Positions 25,667 to 34,839 of a stretch of DNA of 64,000 bases are shown piece after piece. Both the position numbers and the translations under genes were made by a program. Under the pieces are notes generated by a model that did no database searches, was not told the origin of the DNA, and saw nothing but the letters and a program-made list of their open reading frames with translations. Location of the stretch: positions 62,001-126,000 of the forward strand of contig CAZAMB010000012.1 in the NCBI GenBank assembly GCA_964486335.1, given 5' to 3'. The DNA comes from CAZAMB01 sp964486335. Lineage in GTDB: Bacteria > Planctomycetota > Phycisphaerae > UBA1845. Each line of letters opens with the position of its first letter. The stretch's first letter is position 1.

Positions 25667-27109
25667 ATGGACGGCTGCGAGTTGCGTAATTTCCTTTTTA
25701 TTCCCTACGACGAGCTGGAAGAGATGAATCTCGAGGCCAAGCGTCAGCGCCTGGAGCGCGTCTCCCGCGACTCCGTCGAGGAAACCCGCCGCAAATACCT
25801 GACCGACGAAAAACGCATCAAGGCCGTCACCGTCTGTTTTTCCGACCTCGAAGGTCGGTTTCACATGCTCGACTACGACAAGAAGTTTTTGCTCAAATCG
25901 GCCGACAACCTGACCTTCGACGGTTCGTCCATCCGCGGGTTTTCCGAAATCGCCGAATCCGATCTGAAGCTGGCGGTCGATTGGCCGGCGTTTTATTGGC
26001 TGCCGGCCGACGTGTTCGGTCCGGGCAAGGTGATCGTCTTCGGTGAAGTCGCCGCCCAGGACGGAAATCCGTACAAATGCGACTTCCGTTCCCGGCTGCG
26101 GCTGTTCACGGAAGAGCTTTACCGCAACGAACACATGGTGATGCATGTTGCGCCGGAAATCGAAGGATTTCTCTTCAAGGAAATGGACGCCGAGCGGCGG
26201 TACATGGACGCCGGCAAGTTCGAGTTTGTTTCCACCGGCGGTTACTACCACTCGCTTCCGCAGGACCCGCTTCGGCAGTTCATCGACCGCTCCGCCGAGG
26301 CCCAGCGAGCCTTGGGATTGTCCAACGAGAAGGATCACCCCGAGGTGGCCCCGTCGCAGTTTGAAATGAACTTCGGGTACACAGACGCCGTGATCACCGG
26401 GGATCAGATCCATCTCTATAAGCTCATCTGCCGACAGGTCGCGCGCAGCATGGGACTCACCGCGTCGTTCCTTCCCAAGCCAGTCGCCGGTGTCAACGGC
26501 AGCGGGATGCACTGCAACATCTCCCTGAACAGAAACGGAAAAAACCTGTTCTACGACAAGAACGGACAGGACGGAATCTCCGAATTCGCCTGGGGTGTGG
26601 TGGATCGGATTCTGAACAACGCCACCGACATCTGCCTGGTGCTGAACCCAAGCGTCAATGCCTACCGCCGTCTCGATCCGCACTTCGAGGCCCCCAACCA
26701 GATCAAGGCCTCCGCGACCAACCGCGCCGCGATGATCCGCATTCCTCTTGGCAACGAGCGCTCCGCGCGCATCGAGTTTCGCTCCGTTTCACCCGATGCG
26801 AACCCCTACATGCTCTTTTACACGCTCCTCCGCGCCGGACTCGAGGGCGAACTGCCCGATTCCTCCGACGCCGAAGGCAAGCGCTATCGCACCAGATTCC
26901 TCCCCGACAATACTTACGACGCGATTCGACTCTTCAAGGCCAGCCGCCTGTCCGTGGAGCTGCTCGGCGAGGAGGCCCACGGCAAATACGTCGAACTGAA
27001 ACAGCGCGCCGCCGATCGATGCCCGAAGGAACTCGGCACCCGCGTCAAACGCGAGGAAGTCATGTTCCACCATGAAGTGACGAACCAGTATCTCTGGAGT
27101 CAGTTCTAA
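25667..27109 (+). CDS. glnA: Glutamine synthetase, type I
   Basis: 480 residues. The catalytic landmarks are LTFDGSSIRGFSEIAESDLK, the metal-site run in HVAPEIEGFLFKEM, HPEVAPSQFEMNFGYTDAV, GVNGSGMHCNISLNRNGKN, and RAAMIRIPLGNERSARIEFR. Type I length and order are normal. The C-terminal adenylylation region (FLPDNTYDAIRLF) keeps a tyrosine but lacks the canonical NLYDLPPEE context, so adenylylation control is uncertain. It converts glutamate and ammonia to glutamine. It is a single gene behind an AT-rich promoter region. Confidence 0.94.
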   Translation: MDGCELRNFLFIPYDELEEMNLEAKRQRLERVSRDSVEETRRKYLTDEKRIKAVTVCFSDLEGRFHMLDYDKKFLLKSADNLTFDGSSIRGFSEIAESDLKLAVDWPAFYWLPADVFGPGKVIVFGEVAAQDGNPYKCDFRSRLRLFTEELYRNEHMVMHVAPEIEGFLFKEMDAERRYMDAGKFEFVSTGGYYHSLPQDPLRQFIDRSAEAQRALGLSNEKDHPEVAPSQFEMNFGYTDAVITGDQIHLYKLICRQVARSMGLTASFLPKPVAGVNGSGMHCNISLNRNGKNLFYDKNGQDGISEFAWGVVDRILNNATDICLVLNPSVNAYRRLDPHFEAPNQIKASATNRAAMIRIPLGNERSARIEFRSVSPDANPYMLFYTLLRAGLEGELPDSSDAEGKRYRTRFLPDNTYDAIRLFKASRLSVELLGEEAHGKYVELKQRAADRCPKELGTRVKREEVMFHHEVTNQYLWSQF

Positions 27110-27158
27110 AAAGGACCACGGAAGAAATTGGCGCTATTGCTCATGACGATCAACTGTA

Positions 27159-27181
27159 GCGTCACCCCTTGTGGGTGACGC
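27159..27181. repeat. Perfect hairpin downstream of glnA
   Basis: GCGTCACCC (27159-27167), loop CTTGT, GGGTGACGC (27173-27181), 9 bp perfect. A TAGCGTC before it is repeated inverted as GACGCTA about 50 bp later, so the hairpin is nested in a larger inverted repeat. There is no T tract, so it may be a dispersed repeat and not an intrinsic terminator. Confidence 0.55.
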
Positions 27182-27398
27182 AATACTCGATTCGTTGTGG
27201 ACAAGCCCCGACGCTACGCTTGATTGTTACATGCTTTAGCGGGCTTAAGCTCGCGCGGACCCCAAAACACGGAAAAACCAACGGATAGAATAGTTCGCCG
27301 CGTGCCGATTCAGTGAATCATTCTGCTTCCCATCAAGGGGAGTCGATCGATGCGATGGGGTGGAATCTGCCAAGGGCGGAATGCCGCTACGAGCGGCG

Positions 27399-28844
27399 CT
27401 ACGTCTTGACGCACACGTTTTTCGGCTCGGTGAAGAACCGCAGGGCTTCGAGTCCGCCTTCGCGGCCGACGCCGCTGCTCTTCATGCCGCCGAACGGCAC
27501 CCGCAGGTCGCGAATCAGCCAGCAGTTGATCCACACCGTGCCCGATTCGATCCTTTCGGCCAGTCGGTGAGCCCGGCCGATGTCTCGCGTCCAGATCGTC
27601 GCTGCCAATCCGTAGTCGGTGCGGTTCGCGCGGGCGACGACCTCATCCTCGCCGTCGAACGGCGTCACCGTGACGACCGGCCCGAAGATTTCCTCGCAGT
27701 TCACGCGGGCCTCGACGCTCAGATCGGTGATCACGGTCGGCTCGATAAAATAACCGTTGCGGCAGCGCGGCGAATCAACCCTGGCCGACTTGCCTCCGCA
27801 GCGAATCACCCCGCCCTCGTCGCGCGCCAGCTGGAGATAAGACAGAATCTTGTCGTAATGCTGCTTCGATACCACGGCCCCCTGCTGCGTTTGCGGTTCC
27901 AACGGATCGCCGATTCTGAGTTGCTTCGCTGCATCCGAGAATCGATCGATGAACTCGCCGTAGATCGAGCGCTCGACGAAAATCCTCGATCCCGAAAGGC
28001 ACACCTGGCCCTGATTGGTGAACGACGACCGCAGGCTTTCGCGCACCACTTCGTCAAGGTCCGCGTCCGCGAAGATGATGTTGGGGTTCTTCCCGCCCAG
28101 TTCGAGGGCCAGCTTCTTGAACATCGGCGCCGCGGTCCTGGCGATCTCCGCACCGGTGACCGTTCCACCCGTGAACGAAACCGTGCGGACCCGAGGATGG
28201 AGCACCAGTGCCGCGCCCGCTGAACTTCCTCGACCGTGAACGATGTTGACCACGCCCGGCGGAAGTCCGGCCTCTCCACACAATTCGGCCAGCAGAAACG
28301 CCGTCATCGGCGTGACCTCCGACGGCTTGGCCACGACGGTGTTCCCGCAAGCAATCGCCGGAGCGATCTTCCACGACAGCAAATACAACGGCAGGTTCCA
28401 CGGCGAAATCAATCCGCACACGCCGCGCGGCTGACGCAGCGTGTAGTTGAGCGCGACCCCGTCGGTCACATGCGACTCCGACGCAAAGTGCAGAATGGCC
28501 GTGGCGAAAAACCGAAAGTTGGCCGCCGCTCGCGGAATATCCAGCGACCGCGACAGCGAGATGGGCTTGCCGTTGTCGACCGTTTCCGCCCGCGACAACT
28601 TGTCGAGCGCCGCGTCAATCAGATCCGCGATCCGCAGGAGAATCCGGCATCGCTCCGAGGCCGGCGTCCGCGACCATGCTGGAAACGCCGCCTCCGCCGC
28701 CGCCGCCGCCCGTTCGATGTCCTGCTCGTCGCTATCGGGAACTTGCGAATAGACCGCGCCCGTGGCCGGTTCGACATTGTCCAGAAACCGTCCGCTCGCG
28801 GGTTCCACGAATCGGCCGTCGATGAAGTTTTGAATCCGGATCAT
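27399..28844 (-). CDS. Aldehyde dehydrogenase, 2-aminomuconate/2-hydroxymuconate semialdehyde type
   Basis: 481 residues. LISPWNLPLYLLSWKIAPAI, LALELGGKNPNIIFADADLD (general base), SFTNQGQVCLSGSRIFVERS (catalytic cysteine in GQVCLSGSR) and the C-terminal ESGTVWINCWLIRDLRVPFG, GGMKSSGVGREGGLEALRFF are present. The CWLIRDLRVPFGGMK segment is characteristic of the aminomuconic/hydroxymuconic semialdehyde branch, which suggests a role in tryptophan (kynurenine) or aromatic degradation. An SDR gene lies upstream in the same direction, but no other pathway genes are nearby. Confidence 0.9.
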   Translation of the reverse strand: MIRIQNFIDGRFVEPASGRFLDNVEPATGAVYSQVPDSDEQDIERAAAAAEAAFPAWSRTPASERCRILLRIADLIDAALDKLSRAETVDNGKPISLSRSLDIPRAAANFRFFATAILHFASESHVTDGVALNYTLRQPRGVCGLISPWNLPLYLLSWKIAPAIACGNTVVAKPSEVTPMTAFLLAELCGEAGLPPGVVNIVHGRGSSAGAALVLHPRVRTVSFTGGTVTGAEIARTAAPMFKKLALELGGKNPNIIFADADLDEVVRESLRSSFTNQGQVCLSGSRIFVERSIYGEFIDRFSDAAKQLRIGDPLEPQTQQGAVVSKQHYDKILSYLQLARDEGGVIRCGGKSARVDSPRCRNGYFIEPTVITDLSVEARVNCEEIFGPVVTVTPFDGEDEVVARANRTDYGLAATIWTRDIGRAHRLAERIESGTVWINCWLIRDLRVPFGGMKSSGVGREGGLEALRFFTEPKNVCVKT

Positions 28845-28966
28845 GATCGATCGGTCCTGTTATGGAAAAAGTGTCGAAAGACTGGAGCCGATTCGAATGC
28901 GCAGTGGCAGATCGCGATTGTCAGTCCATTCATTGCGCGTGTAACGCCAGGCTGATCATACCATAT

Positions 28967-29755
28967 CTACTGAACGGCTGTCCGACCGCCGTCCACCGGA
29001 AGATTCACGCCCGTCAAATACGACGCCGCCGGTGATGCCAGAAACGCCACGACCGCCCCGATCTCCGACGGATCGGCCAGCCGCCCCATCGGAATCGACT
29101 CGATCACGCCTCGCTCAATTTCCTTTGCGGATTTTCCCGCCTTCTGCGCCTTGGATTCAAAGAGCGATTGCAGTCTCGCCGTCGACGTATAGCCCGGGAG
29201 GATGTTGTTGACCGTGATGCCCAGCGGCGCGAGTTCGCCCGCCATGGTGCGGCCCCAATTGGCCACCGCGCCGCGCGTCGTGTTCGAGACCCCAAGCCCC
29301 TTGATCGGAGCGATCACCGACGTCGAGATGATGTTGATGATTCGCCCGTATTGCTGCTTCTTCATGCCGGGAAGGACTGCTTGAACCAGAAGCTGGTTGC
29401 ATACGATGTGATCCGAAATGGCCTTGACGAACTGCTCGGGCGTCGCTTCCGTCAGCGCCCCGTGCGGCGGCCCGCCGGTGTTGTTGACGAGAATCGTGAT
29501 TGGTCCGAATTGCTCGATGTGCCCCGCGACTCTGGTCTGCAATGTCGGCGGGTCGTTGAAATCCGCTACCATGTACCGATGCGTCTGTCCGCTTTCCGAC
29601 GACAGCGCAAGAACTGTTTCGTTCAGAGCGGATTCATCCCGCGCGATCACGGTCACTTCCGCGCCAAGCTTCGCCAGTTCTATCGCGCAAGCCCGCCCGA
29701 TCCCCTGCGAAGCGCCCCCCACGATCGCTCGCCGCCCATTGAGTTGGTTGTTCAT
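28967..29755 (-). CDS. SDR-family oxidoreductase, atypical catalytic site
   Basis: 262 residues from the ATG at 29755. RRAIVGGASQGIGRACAIEL is the Rossmann cofactor motif and FGPITILVNNTGGPPHGALT the NNxG region. The catalytic stretch reads ISTSVIAPIKGLGVSNTTRG, without the YxxxK tyrosine and lysine, as in the atypical FabG-like subgroup of SDRs, where NxxR replaces it. C-terminal PASYLTGVNLPVDGGRTAVQ is normal. The reaction is uncertain. It precedes the aldehyde dehydrogenase gene (about 120 bp), possibly as one unit. Confidence 0.85.
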   Translation of the reverse strand: MNNQLNGRRAIVGGASQGIGRACAIELAKLGAEVTVIARDESALNETVLALSSESGQTHRYMVADFNDPPTLQTRVAGHIEQFGPITILVNNTGGPPHGALTEATPEQFVKAISDHIVCNQLLVQAVLPGMKKQQYGRIINIISTSVIAPIKGLGVSNTTRGAVANWGRTMAGELAPLGITVNNILPGYTSTARLQSLFESKAQKAGKSAKEIERGVIESIPMGRLADPSEIGAVVAFLASPAASYLTGVNLPVDGGRTAVQ

Positions 29756-29887
29756 GTTCGGTTTCTCCCGCGTTTTCGATCCTATCGGCCATCCCGACGA
29801 CCGACAAGGCGAAACGTCGGCACTTCGCATGACCGGTGAAAGACAAAATGGCCTGAATCAAACTCAAGAGCCCTTCTGGCAATCAAC

Positions 29888-29919
29888 AAAAAAAGCGTGC
29901 CCGAAGGCACGCTTTTTTT
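29888..29919 (-). terminator. Intrinsic terminator (bidirectional shape)
   Basis: AAAAAAAGCGTGCC, loop CGAA, GGCACGCTTTTTTT: a perfect stem with A/T tracts on both sides. It lies 31 bp past the stop of the VPLPA-CTERM gene on the minus strand, insulating it from the SDR gene. Confidence 0.92.
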
Positions 29920-29949
29920 GTTAGCGCTTAAGTGTCGAGAATCCGTGGC

Positions 29950-30693
29950 TTACGCGGCCGCTTTGTTTCGCTTGCCAAACCGGGTGAAACCCGCGCCGCT
30001 GAACAGACCCAGCGCCGCCAGGAGCACGCCGCCCGGAAGCGGAACAGGATTCATCGTGAACAGCCAGTCCGAAGCCGAAACGTGCGTGTTGCTCACCCGG
30101 TGATTCAGCCAACCCCAACCCGAAATGCCGCTGAATCCGCGGTGACCCAGATCGTTGTTTTCGTCGCCGAGGCGGAACGTATACGGGAACGAACCCGGAT
30201 AATCGTAGAGCGGAATCGCCCCGGCCGCCGCGAACGTGGCGTTCTGGACGGGATTCACGGACGTGCTGGTGTTGTAACGAATCGAGCCGGTGTTCGGCGT
30301 CTGCGGCGGCGTGACCCAAAGATCATCGTCACCCGGAACTGGAACCACTGTCGCATAAGTGAAGTCGATATCCCAGAATCCAGAGTTCGTTGAGCTGTAA
30401 CCCGATCCGGTGTCGCGTCCGCCGAATGCTCGGCCGTAGATGTGAATCGACGAACCGTTGTAGTCGAGATACATTGCCGTTCCGGCGCGATTAAAATCAA
30501 ATGTAAACACATCGTGGTTGCTGGTCAGGTTGAACAGCTCGTCCAGTCGCAAGCCGTAATAAGGCGGTGCCTGATTGCCATCGGGATGATTGCTCAGCCG
30601 ATAGGAGCCCGGGGCGATCACGGCAGCGCTGGCAAAACTCGTCGCTAGCAAGAAACCGGCTCCCGCGACGACAAACCCCAAACGACGATTCAT
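29950..30693 (-). CDS. VPLPA-CTERM/PEP-CTERM-type sorted surface protein
   Basis: 247 residues. The signal peptide is MNRRLGFVVAGAGFLLATSF with cleavage near ASAA. The mature part is a beta-rich domain with many Asn, Ser and Tyr residues (FTFDFNRAGTAMYLDYNGSS, IHIYGRAFGGRDTGSGYSST). The C-terminus MNPVPLPGGVLLAALGLFSG ... RFGKRNKAAA is the VPLPGG motif, hydrophobic helix and basic tail of exosortase substrates. The domain is unknown. It has its own intrinsic terminator. Confidence 0.85.
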   Translation of the reverse strand: MNRRLGFVVAGAGFLLATSFASAAVIAPGSYRLSNHPDGNQAPPYYGLRLDELFNLTSNHDVFTFDFNRAGTAMYLDYNGSSIHIYGRAFGGRDTGSGYSSTNSGFWDIDFTYATVVPVPGDDDLWVTPPQTPNTGSIRYNTSTSVNPVQNATFAAAGAIPLYDYPGSFPYTFRLGDENNDLGHRGFSGISGWGWLNHRVSNTHVSASDWLFTMNPVPLPGGVLLAALGLFSGAGFTRFGKRNKAAA

Positions 30694-30967
30694 TTTCCTT
30701 ACCCTCCAGATGATCGGTGCTTTGAAAAAACCGTTATAAACAGAAGATGTCTACGCGACTTCCCCTCTTTTACCCCGTGGCCCACTCTGCAGACCACCCA
30801 AGCTCATAAAGTCATTTGCCCGATGTACGCATACTAGCGACTTGACCACAGGAAGTCAATCACCAGTGAACAGGCCAACGCGTCAAAAGTAGTCGTCTCA
30901 ATGAGTTTAAGGTCCGAAAACAATACCTGCCGAAACAGATGACGACTGCCCATATTACCAATGGCGA

Positions 30968-32053
30968 TTATGGGACCTCGGCTCTCAGTCTTGCACTAAT
31001 TTGGACGGTTAATTCAGGCACGTTCAGCTGAACGATCCGCTCCAGCGGATCGCCCATGGCATCGGCAGTTCTTAAACGCAAGTGATAACTCCCGGCCTTC
31101 TCGAAGCGATGCGTCGGCTCCAAATCCGTGGACTCGCCGCCATCACCGAACTGCCAATGAACGGAACTGGGTTTGAACGACGATCGGATCCGAAACGCCA
31201 CCTCCAGGGGATCATTCGTGGGGCCGGGAAGCGCGCGAACGTGCAGCCACGGCTCCTTTCGAATGGCATCCTGAAAAAACTCGACAATGCGCTGGACGTT
31301 GGCTTCGCGTCCGGAGCCAAAAGTATCCACGCGCAAGCTTGGGGTACGTGAGCGAAGCGCGTCGACACACTCCTGTTCCCGCTTTCCCGAGAGGATGTCG
31401 TTGGGATTGTAGCGCATGAGGATCGGCTGGTACGGATCGATCGTGACGCGCATCGCGGCCAAGTCCTCGGCAGTGACGTCAGGGTCGGTGACCGCCAGTG
31501 CCCGATACATTTCGGGCTGCCGCAGGGCGGCGTTCATGGCCACCCGCGTCCCCGTGCCGCGTCCGTACATCAGGATTCGATCTTCGGAAATCGTGTGACC
31601 GGCGCGAACGTGCTGGATCGCCGATCGAAGATGCGCTTCGTCCTCACGGAGTTTCTCGCCGGGCTTTCCCCCGGCAGTGAATTTGGGCGCGAGCACGAGA
31701 AAACCATAGCGCTCAGCCAGCCGGTCCCAATCGCGGATTTCGGCGTTGGGTGAATCCGGAAACCCGCCGTGGCAGGCGACGATGAGCGGCCAGGCTCGGT
31801 CGCGCGTGTAGGCTGACGGGCGATAGAGAAGGTACTCGCGCTGAAGCAAAGGATCCTTGAACGCCCGGATCGGTTCAGGAACGTTGGGGTCGGTAAGTGA
31901 AGCACAGCCGGTGACCATCGTTCCACCCAATAAACAGATCAGCGGAACAATCAGCGTCCGAACCCATTCGTGTTGAATGCCGGAAGCCGAATGACGGGTG
32001 GCCCGCAACGCGTTGCTCGCAAACCGGGATCCGTTGGATCGTGAGTCAATCAT
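30968..32053 (-). CDS. Lipoprotein: alpha/beta-hydrolase-like domain plus PKD domain
   Basis: About 361 residues from the ATG at 32053 (GAGG upstream). A hydrophobic segment ends in the lipobox VTGC. The first domain resembles secreted esterases of the LpqC/feruloyl-esterase type (REYLLYRPSAYTRDRAWPLI, VACHGGFPDSPNAEIRDWDR, RYGFLVLAPKF), but the nucleophile elbow reads MYGRGTGTRVA where GxSxG is expected, so the serine is missing. A PKD-like domain follows (SSVHWQFGDGGESTDLEPTH, RFEKAGSYHLRLRTADA). It is likely a binding or scaffold protein on the outside of a membrane. Confidence 0.72.
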   Translation of the reverse strand: MIDSRSNGSRFASNALRATRHSASGIQHEWVRTLIVPLICLLGGTMVTGCASLTDPNVPEPIRAFKDPLLQREYLLYRPSAYTRDRAWPLIVACHGGFPDSPNAEIRDWDRLAERYGFLVLAPKFTAGGKPGEKLREDEAHLRSAIQHVRAGHTISEDRILMYGRGTGTRVAMNAALRQPEMYRALAVTDPDVTAEDLAAMRVTIDPYQPILMRYNPNDILSGKREQECVDALRSRTPSLRVDTFGSGREANVQRIVEFFQDAIRKEPWLHVRALPGPTNDPLEVAFRIRSSFKPSSVHWQFGDGGESTDLEPTHRFEKAGSYHLRLRTADAMGDPLERIVQLNVPELTVQISARLRAEVP

Positions 32054-32297
32054 GCGAATGAGCCTCGGGGTTGGTTCACTCAATCCGGGTCCATCATGGA
32101 TCAGGCGTAATCAAATCATGAGTCGAGACTACATCTACCCTGTTTTTGGGTTCGAGCCAAGAATTAATCGACTCCTGGTGAGTGGGCGATCTTGGACCGT
32201 CGCTGCCTACAATGCTCCCGTGCGCCCGATCTGAAACTGTGAGCAAGCGGCAAGCCTGAACTCAGATTGCTGACAGCAAAGGAAAAAGTGAGGTTTC

Positions 32298-33086
32298 TTA
32301 TCGAAGGAAAACCGCCGCGTCGTCGGCGATCACCCGCCGCGGCGCCGGCGCCGCTCCGCCGGCTGGTGCGAAAAAGTACCGTCGCCGACGCTCCCCGATT
32401 CGTTCCGGGCGCAGCGCCGATCGGCCAATCGAACGAACTTCAAATCCCGGAGGATAAACGATGCGCGGATGCGCCCGCACACCCGGCGTCCCGCCGCCGC
32501 CCGGCAACAGCGCCACGCCGCCGATGACGTCGAAATCCTCCGTGCCCCACAGAGGCGCATAGAACGCCAGCTTGTCCGGCCGGACCCACAGCGCCGAGAA
32601 TCCGCTCGCCAAGCGGCGCATCTCCGACACGCTCAACACCGCCCGCCAGATCGCCGCCTCGGCCAGCGCCCCGTCAAACGGATCGCCGCCGTTCTCTTGC
32701 GCGCCGATCGAAACCGACTGCAGTCCCGTCGTCGTTACCGACCCTGTGTCCGCGCCGCTCGTCGTCCCGTCGGCATACGAAAACCGCCGACTCGAAGACT
32801 CGAACACGCCGCCGACCAGATGCCACTTCCCGTCGTCGTTGCTTCCCGTCGTCTCCGCCGTCGCCAGCGAACTCCCGCTCGATCGCGCCCGGTACGCGCT
32901 CGTATTGCGAAAGCCGATCATGTGGTGCTGCGTTGCATCGCTGCTGTTGTAGTACTTCATCAGCCATTGAAACGCGGCCGTGTCCCGCCGGGCCCACAGT
33001 GCCATCGTGATGGCACTGTCCTGCCGCAATGCGAGCCCTGTCGCCGTCATCCGCTGACTGTTTGCCGCCGTGAAGTATCGCGCCAT
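32298..33086 (-). CDS. LamG/concanavalin-like protein at the end of the phage cassette
   Basis: 262 residues from the ATG at 33086; an in-frame extension to 33344 would be encoded by octamer repeat DNA and is rejected as start. MARYFTAANSQRMTATGLAL, MALWARRDTAAFQWLMKYYN, KWHLVGGVFESSSRRFSYAD and FDGALAEAAIWRAVLSVSEM form a LamG jelly roll. The tail is Arg-rich. It is the last gene of the minus-strand virion cassette, so it is probably a receptor-binding or decoration protein. Confidence 0.72.
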   Translation of the reverse strand: MARYFTAANSQRMTATGLALRQDSAITMALWARRDTAAFQWLMKYYNSSDATQHHMIGFRNTSAYRARSSGSSLATAETTGSNDDGKWHLVGGVFESSSRRFSYADGTTSGADTGSVTTTGLQSVSIGAQENGGDPFDGALAEAAIWRAVLSVSEMRRLASGFSALWVRPDKLAFYAPLWGTEDFDVIGGVALLPGGGGTPGVRAHPRIVYPPGFEVRSIGRSALRPERIGERRRRYFFAPAGGAAPAPRRVIADDAAVFLR

Positions 33087-33244
33087 GACCCAAGCCTCTT
33101 TGCTTTGCTGCCTTCGTGGCTCCTTGCTTTCGTGCCTTTGTGCCTCTTTGCCTCCAAGCCTTCTTACGCTCGTGGCTCCGTGCCTTCGCGGCTCCTTTTC
33201 TTTGTGCCTCTTTGCCTTTTTGCCTTCTTGCCTCTTTGCCTCTC
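33087..33244. repeat. Octamer array, xAAGGCAx family
   Basis: On the minus strand the whole interval is a degenerate tandem array with 8-bp period: AGAGGCAA, AGAGGCAA, GAAGGCAA, AAAGGCAA, AGAGGCAC and so on, interrupted by GGAGCCAC/GGAGCCGC variants. It starts directly after the stop codon of the 156-residue gene and ends at the start codon of the LamG gene. The same repeat family is found inside alaS. Confidence 0.85.
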
Positions 33245-33715
33245 TTATTGCACTTCCGGATTCAACCCGACGTATCGCACCCAGTGATTGCTCCCCGTCG
33301 AGTCCAGCGCCTGCCCGCTTCGGTTCACGATGGCGATCCCCCACTTCGGACCCGGACGGTGAATCAGAAACTCGCCATGCAGCAAATCACCCGCCGCCGG
33401 ACTGCTTCGCACGCGCATCACGCCGACCAGTGGCGCGTTCAGCACCGTCAACGCCGCGTCGCTCGCCCCCGCGCCGTCGCTCACGTGCTCCGTCGTCGCG
33501 TCCTTGTCTCCGCGAAGCAGGTACACCTCGCACACCGAGTTGGCCGTCGGCGCGCTCGCGCCGGTCTTCAGCTTCACGTACACCAGCAAATCCTGGTATC
33601 GCGCCGTCCCGTTGTCCACCAGCGTCGACTGCCGTCCCCCGCCGTCCGCCAGCGACGCCAACGTCATCGTCAGTGCCGAGCTTGTCGAAAACTTGTCCTT
33701 GATCTCATTCGCCAT
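33245..33715 (-). CDS. Phage-cassette structural protein (156 aa, unknown)
   Basis: MANEIKDKFSTSSALTMTLA begins a small beta-rich protein (LLVYVKLKTGASAPTANSVC, EVYLLRGDKDATTEHVSDGA, HRPGPKWGIAIVNRSGQALD). It has no signal peptide or membrane segment. It lies between the fibre-like and LamG genes in the cassette; a minor virion or fibre-associated role is inferred only from position. Confidence 0.6.
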   Translation of the reverse strand: MANEIKDKFSTSSALTMTLASLADGGGRQSTLVDNGTARYQDLLVYVKLKTGASAPTANSVCEVYLLRGDKDATTEHVSDGAGASDAALTVLNAPLVGVMRVRSSPAAGDLLHGEFLIHRPGPKWGIAIVNRSGQALDSTGSNHWVRYVGLNPEVQ

Positions 33716-33788
33716 CGCCGAATCCCCATTGCATCAACTGGTTTCCGATTCCAACATTCGAATCGTTTTCACAACGCTACGCGGATTA

Positions 33789-33834
33789 ATCACCCAATTA
33801 CAACTTCACCACATCGCCACTTCACCATATTCAG
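33789..33834. repeat. Octamer array, xTGGTGAx family (copy 1)
   Basis: Reads on the plus strand ACTTCACC, ACATCGCC, ACTTCACC, ATATTCAG with 8-bp period, preceded by weaker units. The last unit overlaps the stop codon (33831-33833) of the fibre-like gene. Only one arm is present. Confidence 0.8.
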
Positions 33835-34757
33835 TCGATGACATACTCAACCGTCACCCACAGCTTGGTCGGACTGCCGCCCGCCGCACTCGCCGAGAAG
33901 TGCAGCCATGAATCCGCGCCGACCGCGCCAGAGTCGAAAGTCGTCTGCTCCAATCCGCTTGCCGTCGCCTGCTTGTCGGCGCTCCAGACATCCGTTCCCG
34001 TCTCGTCCGGTGTCAGCTTCGCGCGTTTCTCAATGTTGAAGTCCACGGTACCGGCGTCCGTCACCGCTCGCACCGCGACCATCGTGGCCGCATCGGGCAC
34101 GTAACCGAGCGGAAACGAATCGCTCGCCGTCGGGCTTTCAATGTAGATGATCTTCGCAATGGTCTTGTTTTTTGCAGCCAGTCGCGCGGAGTTCAGTGTA
34201 CCCGTGCCGATCGCCGCCGCATCGAGCGTTCCACCGCCGGCGGAGTCCTGATGATTGTGATTGGCGTTGACGAGACTGGCGATGGTCGGAGTCGTAATGG
34301 TCGGCGATTCCTGCATCACCGCCGTCGAGCCGCTGCCGGTCTTTGCGTCTACGTCCGACAGGTCGACTAGCGCCACCGATCCCAGGTCGATGTCCACTTC
34401 ACTGTTGCCGACGTCGTCCGCAACTGTGATCTTGTTGGACCCCGCGTTGATCTTCTTGAATTGCAGATCGACGCCGCTCTTCTGCTTGAACACCCCCACG
34501 CCGGCGGCGCCGACGTTGCTGGCCGTGTTGGCTTCGCCGCCCGTCGCGCCCGCCGTCAAGTCGTATTCAGTCCCCCCGTCGTTCTTGGCATAGAGTTTGC
34601 CGTCGCCCTTGGCATACGCCACGACGGCCCCACTCGGCGGCGTCGCGGGAGCGGTCATCTCTCGGAAGCTCAGCGCCGCGTCGTCACCGAGCGACAGTCT
34701 GTCCTCGACGGTCAGATTCCGCGTCACCAGACTGTCCGAATTATTCGTCAACGGCAT
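33831..34757 (-). CDS. Tail-fibre-like phage protein
   Basis: 308 residues of low-complexity beta-rich sequence. The N-terminus LTVEDRLSLGDDAALSFREM and the segment SPTITTPTIASLVNANHNHQ, DSAGGGTLDAAAIGTGTLNS resemble tail fibres and head fibres of tailed phages. The C-terminal part (KAKLTPDET-like beta region ending KLWVTVEYVID) is probably the distal domain. It is the fourth gene from the downstream end of the cassette. Host range cannot be inferred. Confidence 0.65.
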   Translation of the reverse strand: MPLTNNSDSLVTRNLTVEDRLSLGDDAALSFREMTAPATPPSGAVVAYAKGDGKLYAKNDGGTEYDLTAGATGGEANTASNVGAAGVGVFKQKSGVDLQFKKINAGSNKITVADDVGNSEVDIDLGSVALVDLSDVDAKTGSGSTAVMQESPTITTPTIASLVNANHNHQDSAGGGTLDAAAIGTGTLNSARLAAKNKTIAKIIYIESPTASDSFPLGYVPDAATMVAVRAVTDAGTVDFNIEKRAKLTPDETGTDVWSADKQATASGLEQTTFDSGAVGADSWLHFSASAAGGSPTKLWVTVEYVID

Positions 34758-34839
34758 GAGTCTGCTCTCCGATATTCAACGTGCAATGAAGTCCCCGCAA
34801 AGCCCCGCCATTCGGTCATCGCCACACGACATTCCAGAT

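Noticed and set aside
32140..32170. tRNA T-arm-like GGGTTCGAGCC
   Set aside because: No matching acceptor, D or anticodon stems around it.
33087..33344. N-terminal extension of the LamG phage protein
   Set aside because: It is encoded by octamer repeats and has no ribosome site; the ATG at 33086 begins the conserved domain.
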